A stretch of DNA of 7,981 nucleotides from SIG440 sp045591095 (GTDB taxonomy: Bacteria > Bacillota > Clostridia > Monoglobales > Monoglobaceae): assembly GCA_045591095.1 (NCBI GenBank), contig JAZNSF010000003.1:1-7981 (forward strand), given 5' to 3'. Shown one piece after another: positions 5,753 through 7,981 of this stretch. Within the stretch, counting starts at the first letter, position 1, and each line of letters begins with the position of its first letter. Under the pieces are notes generated by a model. The model was not told the origin of the DNA, searched no databases, and saw only the letters and a program-made list of their open reading frames with translations. Made by a program: the position numbers and the translations under genes.

Positions 5753-7804
5753 ATGAAACTAAATGATAATATTAAGTATGTAAAAGGAATAGGTGAAGCT
5801 AGAGCCAAGCTTTTTTCAAAGCTTGGCATCTTTTGCGTCCAGGATCTCTTGTTTCACCTGCCAAGAACTTTAGAAGACCGCACCGAAACTAAGAAAATAT
5901 CCGAACTTATGGACGGCGAAACCGTGTGCGTAAAAGCAACTCTTGCATCAGGAATCAAAACCTATCGGTCGCGAAACCGCGTAAGTGTCACCCAATGTAC
6001 TGTCTCTGACGGCGAAGCTTTGATGAAAGTGACCTGGTTTAATGCTCCATACATCGCGAATACCTTAAAAACGGGCGGCAAATTTACCTTTTTTGGCAAG
6101 GCAATCTGGCGCGGACAGTTTTTCGAGATGCTAAATCCCGTCACCGAAAGCGAAGCTTCGGTAAAAAAGACCGGGAAAATTCTGCCGATTTATCCTACCT
6201 GTAGCGGACTTGGACAGCATAGCATCCGAAATGCAATAGAGGCTGTATTTGAAAACCTCACCGAAACACCACAGGATATAATTCCATCTCTTGTTTCCGA
6301 AAAACATAATCTTATTCCCTTTCTTTCGGCGCTTAAAGCTATACATATGCCAAAGTCTTTTGAAGATTTTGAAAATGCACGAAGACGTCTTGCATTTGAA
6401 GAGCTTTTTGTGTTACAAACAGGAATTGGCATGCTCGCAAGCGAACGAAAACGATATACTGCAGTGCCCATAAAAAATGTAAAAGCTATTTTGGATTTTG
6501 CAAAAAACTTATCTTTTGAACTAACAAATGCTCAAAAACGGGTTATAAACGAAATTGCAAGAGACCTTACGTGCTCAACGCCTATGAACAGGCTCGTCCA
6601 GGGTGACGTAGGCTCGGGCAAAACAATCGTTGCGGCTTGTGCGATGTATGCAGCGGCAAACAGTGGCTTTCAGTCTGTGATGATGGCACCTACCGAAATT
6701 CTGGCGGTGCAGCATTTTAAAAATCTGAAAAAGCTTTTTGAGCCTTTTGGTTTTGAAACAATACTCCTTAGCGGAAGTATGCCTGCGTCCGAGCGCCGCG
6801 CTTCTTTGGAAAAAATCAAAGACGGCAGCGCAAAAATTATTGTAGGAACTCATGCCCTTATATCAAAGGGTGTTGAATATAAAAATACGGCTTTGGTCAT
6901 TACGGACGAACAGCATCGTTTTGGAGTACGGCAAAGAACCTTGCTTACCGAAAAAGGCTTTGGTGCGCATACTCTTGTGATGACCGCAACCCCGATACCA
7001 CGTACATTGTCACTTATACTCTATGGTGACCTTGATGTATCCGTTATTGACGAGCTTCCCCCCGGCAGAAAACCAATCGAGACCTATGCTATGGACGAAC
7101 ATTCCCGAAAAAAAGTCTTTGACTTTGTCACAAAACAGCTTGATGAAGGCAGACAGGCATATATTATTTGCCCACTTATCGAAGAGTCCGAGGCGCTTAT
7201 TGCCAAATCCGCAGTAGAATACGCCGAAAAGCTTAAAAAGACGGTATTTAAAAATTACCGCCTTGAAGTCATCCATGGTCGAATTAGCCCCAAAGAACGT
7301 GAGGCTATTATGTCTGACTTTTCTGAAGGCAAAATCAGTGTTTTAGTTTCTACCACTGTAATTGAAGTCGGTGTAGATGTGGCAAATGCTTCTGTAATGA
7401 TTATCGAAAACGCCGAAAGGTTTGGTCTTTCGCAGCTGCATCAGCTTCGCGGCAGAATTGGGCGCGGCAACCACTCTTCCTACTGCATAATGTTTTCAGA
7501 TGGCGGTAAAATCGCCGAAGAACGAATGAAAATTATGTGCGAAACCTCGGACGGCTTTAAGATTTCGGAAAAGGACCTCGAGCTTCGCGGGCCAGGAGAA
7601 TTTTTTGGCATACGCCAGCATGGTCTGCCTGAACTTAAAATCGCAAATCTCGCAACCGATATGCTTCTTTTATCCCAAGCAAAAGGGGCCGCAGACGATT
7701 GTTTGGCAAAAGACCCGAAACTAATTTCCTCCGAAAACCGACCTTTGCAAGAAAAAATCCGCTCACGCTTTTTGGAAGTAAGCGAAAACGGAATACTTAA
7801 CTAA
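5753..7804 (+). CDS. recG: ATP-dependent DNA helicase RecG
   Basis: A 683-residue superfamily 2 helicase of normal RecG length. It remodels stalled replication forks and branch-migrates Holliday junctions and R-loops. Domains seen: an N-terminal wedge with OB fold (about 1-235; helix-hairpin-helix-like YVKGIGEARAKLFSKLGI at 9-26, LLFHLPRTLEDR at 32-43), helicase domain 1 with FELTNAQ (255-261), Walker A GDVGSGKT (284-291), MAPTEILA (311-318), DEQH box (385-388) and TATPIPRT (411-418), helicase domain 2 with STTVIEVGVDV (533-543) and QLRGRIGRG (564-572), then a C-terminal TRG segment with DLELRGPGEFFGIRQHG (608-624). All motifs are intact. There is no Shine-Dalgarno in the 6-nt gap after fakA, so translation probably depends on coupling. 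In Bacilli recG is in the same neighbourhood as yloV. A perfect palindrome sits 52 nt into the gene. Confidence 0.97.
   Translation: MKLNDNIKYVKGIGEARAKLFSKLGIFCVQDLLFHLPRTLEDRTETKKISELMDGETVCVKATLASGIKTYRSRNRVSVTQCTVSDGEALMKVTWFNAPYIANTLKTGGKFTFFGKAIWRGQFFEMLNPVTESEASVKKTGKILPIYPTCSGLGQHSIRNAIEAVFENLTETPQDIIPSLVSEKHNLIPFLSALKAIHMPKSFEDFENARRRLAFEELFVLQTGIGMLASERKRYTAVPIKNVKAILDFAKNLSFELTNAQKRVINEIARDLTCSTPMNRLVQGDVGSGKTIVAACAMYAAANSGFQSVMMAPTEILAVQHFKNLKKLFEPFGFETILLSGSMPASERRASLEKIKDGSAKIIVGTHALISKGVEYKNTALVITDEQHRFGVRQRTLLTEKGFGAHTLVMTATPIPRTLSLILYGDLDVSVIDELPPGRKPIETYAMDEHSRKKVFDFVTKQLDEGRQAYIICPLIEESEALIAKSAVEYAEKLKKTVFKNYRLEVIHGRISPKEREAIMSDFSEGKISVLVSTTVIEVGVDVANASVMIIENAERFGLSQLHQLRGRIGRGNHSSYCIMFSDGGKIAEERMKIMCETSDGFKISEKDLELRGPGEFFGIRQHGLPELKIANLATDMLLLSQAKGAADDCLAKDPKLISSENRPLQEKIRSRFLEVSENGILN
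5804..5827 (+). repeat. Perfect 10-bp palindrome near the start of recG
   Basis: GCCAAGCTTT (5804-5813) and AAAGCTTGGC (5818-5827) are exact reverse complements around the loop TTTC. The stem is followed by ATCTTTTG, a weak T-rich stretch. It falls in codons 18-25 of recG. The amino acids are those expected in a RecG N-terminus, so coding constraint explains part of it. Confidence 0.75.
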
Positions 7805-7813
7805 AAACTAAAA

Positions 7814-7843
7814 GACTGCTGAAAACTTTTGTTTTCAGCAGTC
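7814..7843 (-). terminator. Strong hairpin, rho-independent terminator for minus-strand transcription
   Basis: GACTGCTGAAAAC (7814-7826) and GTTTTCAGCAGTC (7831-7843) form a perfect 13-bp stem with a 4-nt loop. On the minus strand the stem is followed by TTTTAGTTTTTAG, a good T-tract. On the plus strand the sequence after it is AGACTACTGA, without T. It therefore fits termination of a gene coming from the right. It lies 9 nt after the recG stop and may also block or protect the recG transcript end. Confidence 0.7.
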
Positions 7844-7852
7844 AGACTACTG

Positions 7853-7881
7853 ACAAACCCACCATTTTTAGGTGGGTTTGT
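7853..7881. terminator. Second hairpin after recG
   Basis: ACAAACCCACC (7853-7863) and GGTGGGTTTGT (7871-7881) form a perfect 11-bp stem with loop ATTTTTA. No T-run follows immediately on the plus strand; a run of five T appears about 15 nt later. It may help end recG transcription, or be a structural part of the transposase remnant it overlaps. Confidence 0.45.
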
Positions 7882-7981
7882 GTCGTATATATCAGATTTT
7901 TAATAATTCTTGATAGAAATTGCCTATCCCTCTTCCAGAGGATATTTGCCATTTTCTTCATATTCTGTACTGCTGCAGTAA

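Larger units (their letters stand above)
7801..7981 (-). pseudogene. 3' end of a probable DDE transposase, apparently frameshifted (IS1182-like, tentative)
   Basis: One minus-strand frame is open from the window edge (7979) to TGA at 7844-7842. It encodes 45 residues beginning TAAVQNMKKMANILWKR, which resembles the basic QNMKK-type tail helix common at the end of DDE transposases. A second minus-strand frame, 7899 to the TAG at 7803-7801, gives DTNPPKNGGFVSSL followed by TAENKSFQQSF. The GGFVSSL part recalls the usual end of clostridial transposases of the IS1182 kind. The two pieces would join with a single frameshift between about 7902 and 7879, so the gene appears decayed. The second frame's stop overlaps the recG stop by 3 nt. 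Family assignment is from memory of such tails. Only the C-terminus is in the window, no DDE residues are visible and no terminal inverted repeat can be tested. Confidence 0.5.

Noticed and set aside
7924..7981. A third minus-strand reading at the right edge, ending EENGKYPLEEG then TAG
   Set aside because: It is open only from the window edge for 18 codons and overlaps the frame with better transposase-like character, so it is probably a shadow frame.
1..7981. CRISPR arrays, tRNA or rRNA genes, riboswitches, toxin-antitoxin or phage-defence genes
   Set aside because: I looked for direct-repeat arrays, conserved RNA cores and typical small-gene pairs on both strands and saw none. The intergenic stretches are short, the longest being 241 nt.

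Overview
The window looks like chromosomal DNA from a low-to-moderate GC Firmicute, most likely a member of the Clostridia. This rests on the gene content (a YloU-like Asp23 protein next to FakA, YacO-type RlmB, YifB/ComM, RecG), the Gram-positive style Shine-Dalgarno sites and the A/T-rich spacers. I cannot assign a genus by eye.

Layout. Positions 1-162 hold no gene, only two short inverted repeats. Three genes then lie on the minus strand and are read right to left: rlmB (3492 to 2752, 23S rRNA 2'-O-ribose methyltransferase), comM (2714 to 1185, Mg-chelatase-like AAA+ ATPase) and a DUF4432 sugar-epimerase-fold protein (1143 to 163). Their spacers are 37 and 41 nt, so they probably form one transcription unit. 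A divergent intergenic region (3493-3733) carries candidate promoters in both directions, a triplet of GGTAAA/TTTACC motifs and a leader hairpin. Three plus-strand genes follow: an Asp23/Gls24-family protein (3734-4090), fakA (4112-5746, fatty acid kinase ATP-binding subunit) and recG (5753-7804, branch-migrating DNA helicase). Their spacers are 21 and 6 nt, consistent with one operon. This gene order resembles the yloU-yloV-(sdaA)-recG locus of Bacilli, where the lipid synthesis genes fapR and plsX follow recG.

Right edge. After recG, lipid genes do not follow directly. The next 180 bases contain two strong hairpins and, on the minus strand, what looks like the degraded 3' end of a DDE transposase. 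Its C-terminal homology appears split over two reading frames. The T-rich tract lies on the transposase side of the first hairpin, so that hairpin reads best as a terminator for minus-strand transcription. It may also insulate recG.

Overall this is mostly ordinary housekeeping sequence. I see no new multi-gene system. The points most worth a second look are non-coding: a 14-bp stem exactly at the FakA interdomain linker, a perfect 10-bp palindrome at the start of recG, the motif cluster upstream of rlmB, and the frameshifted transposase remnant at the right edge.
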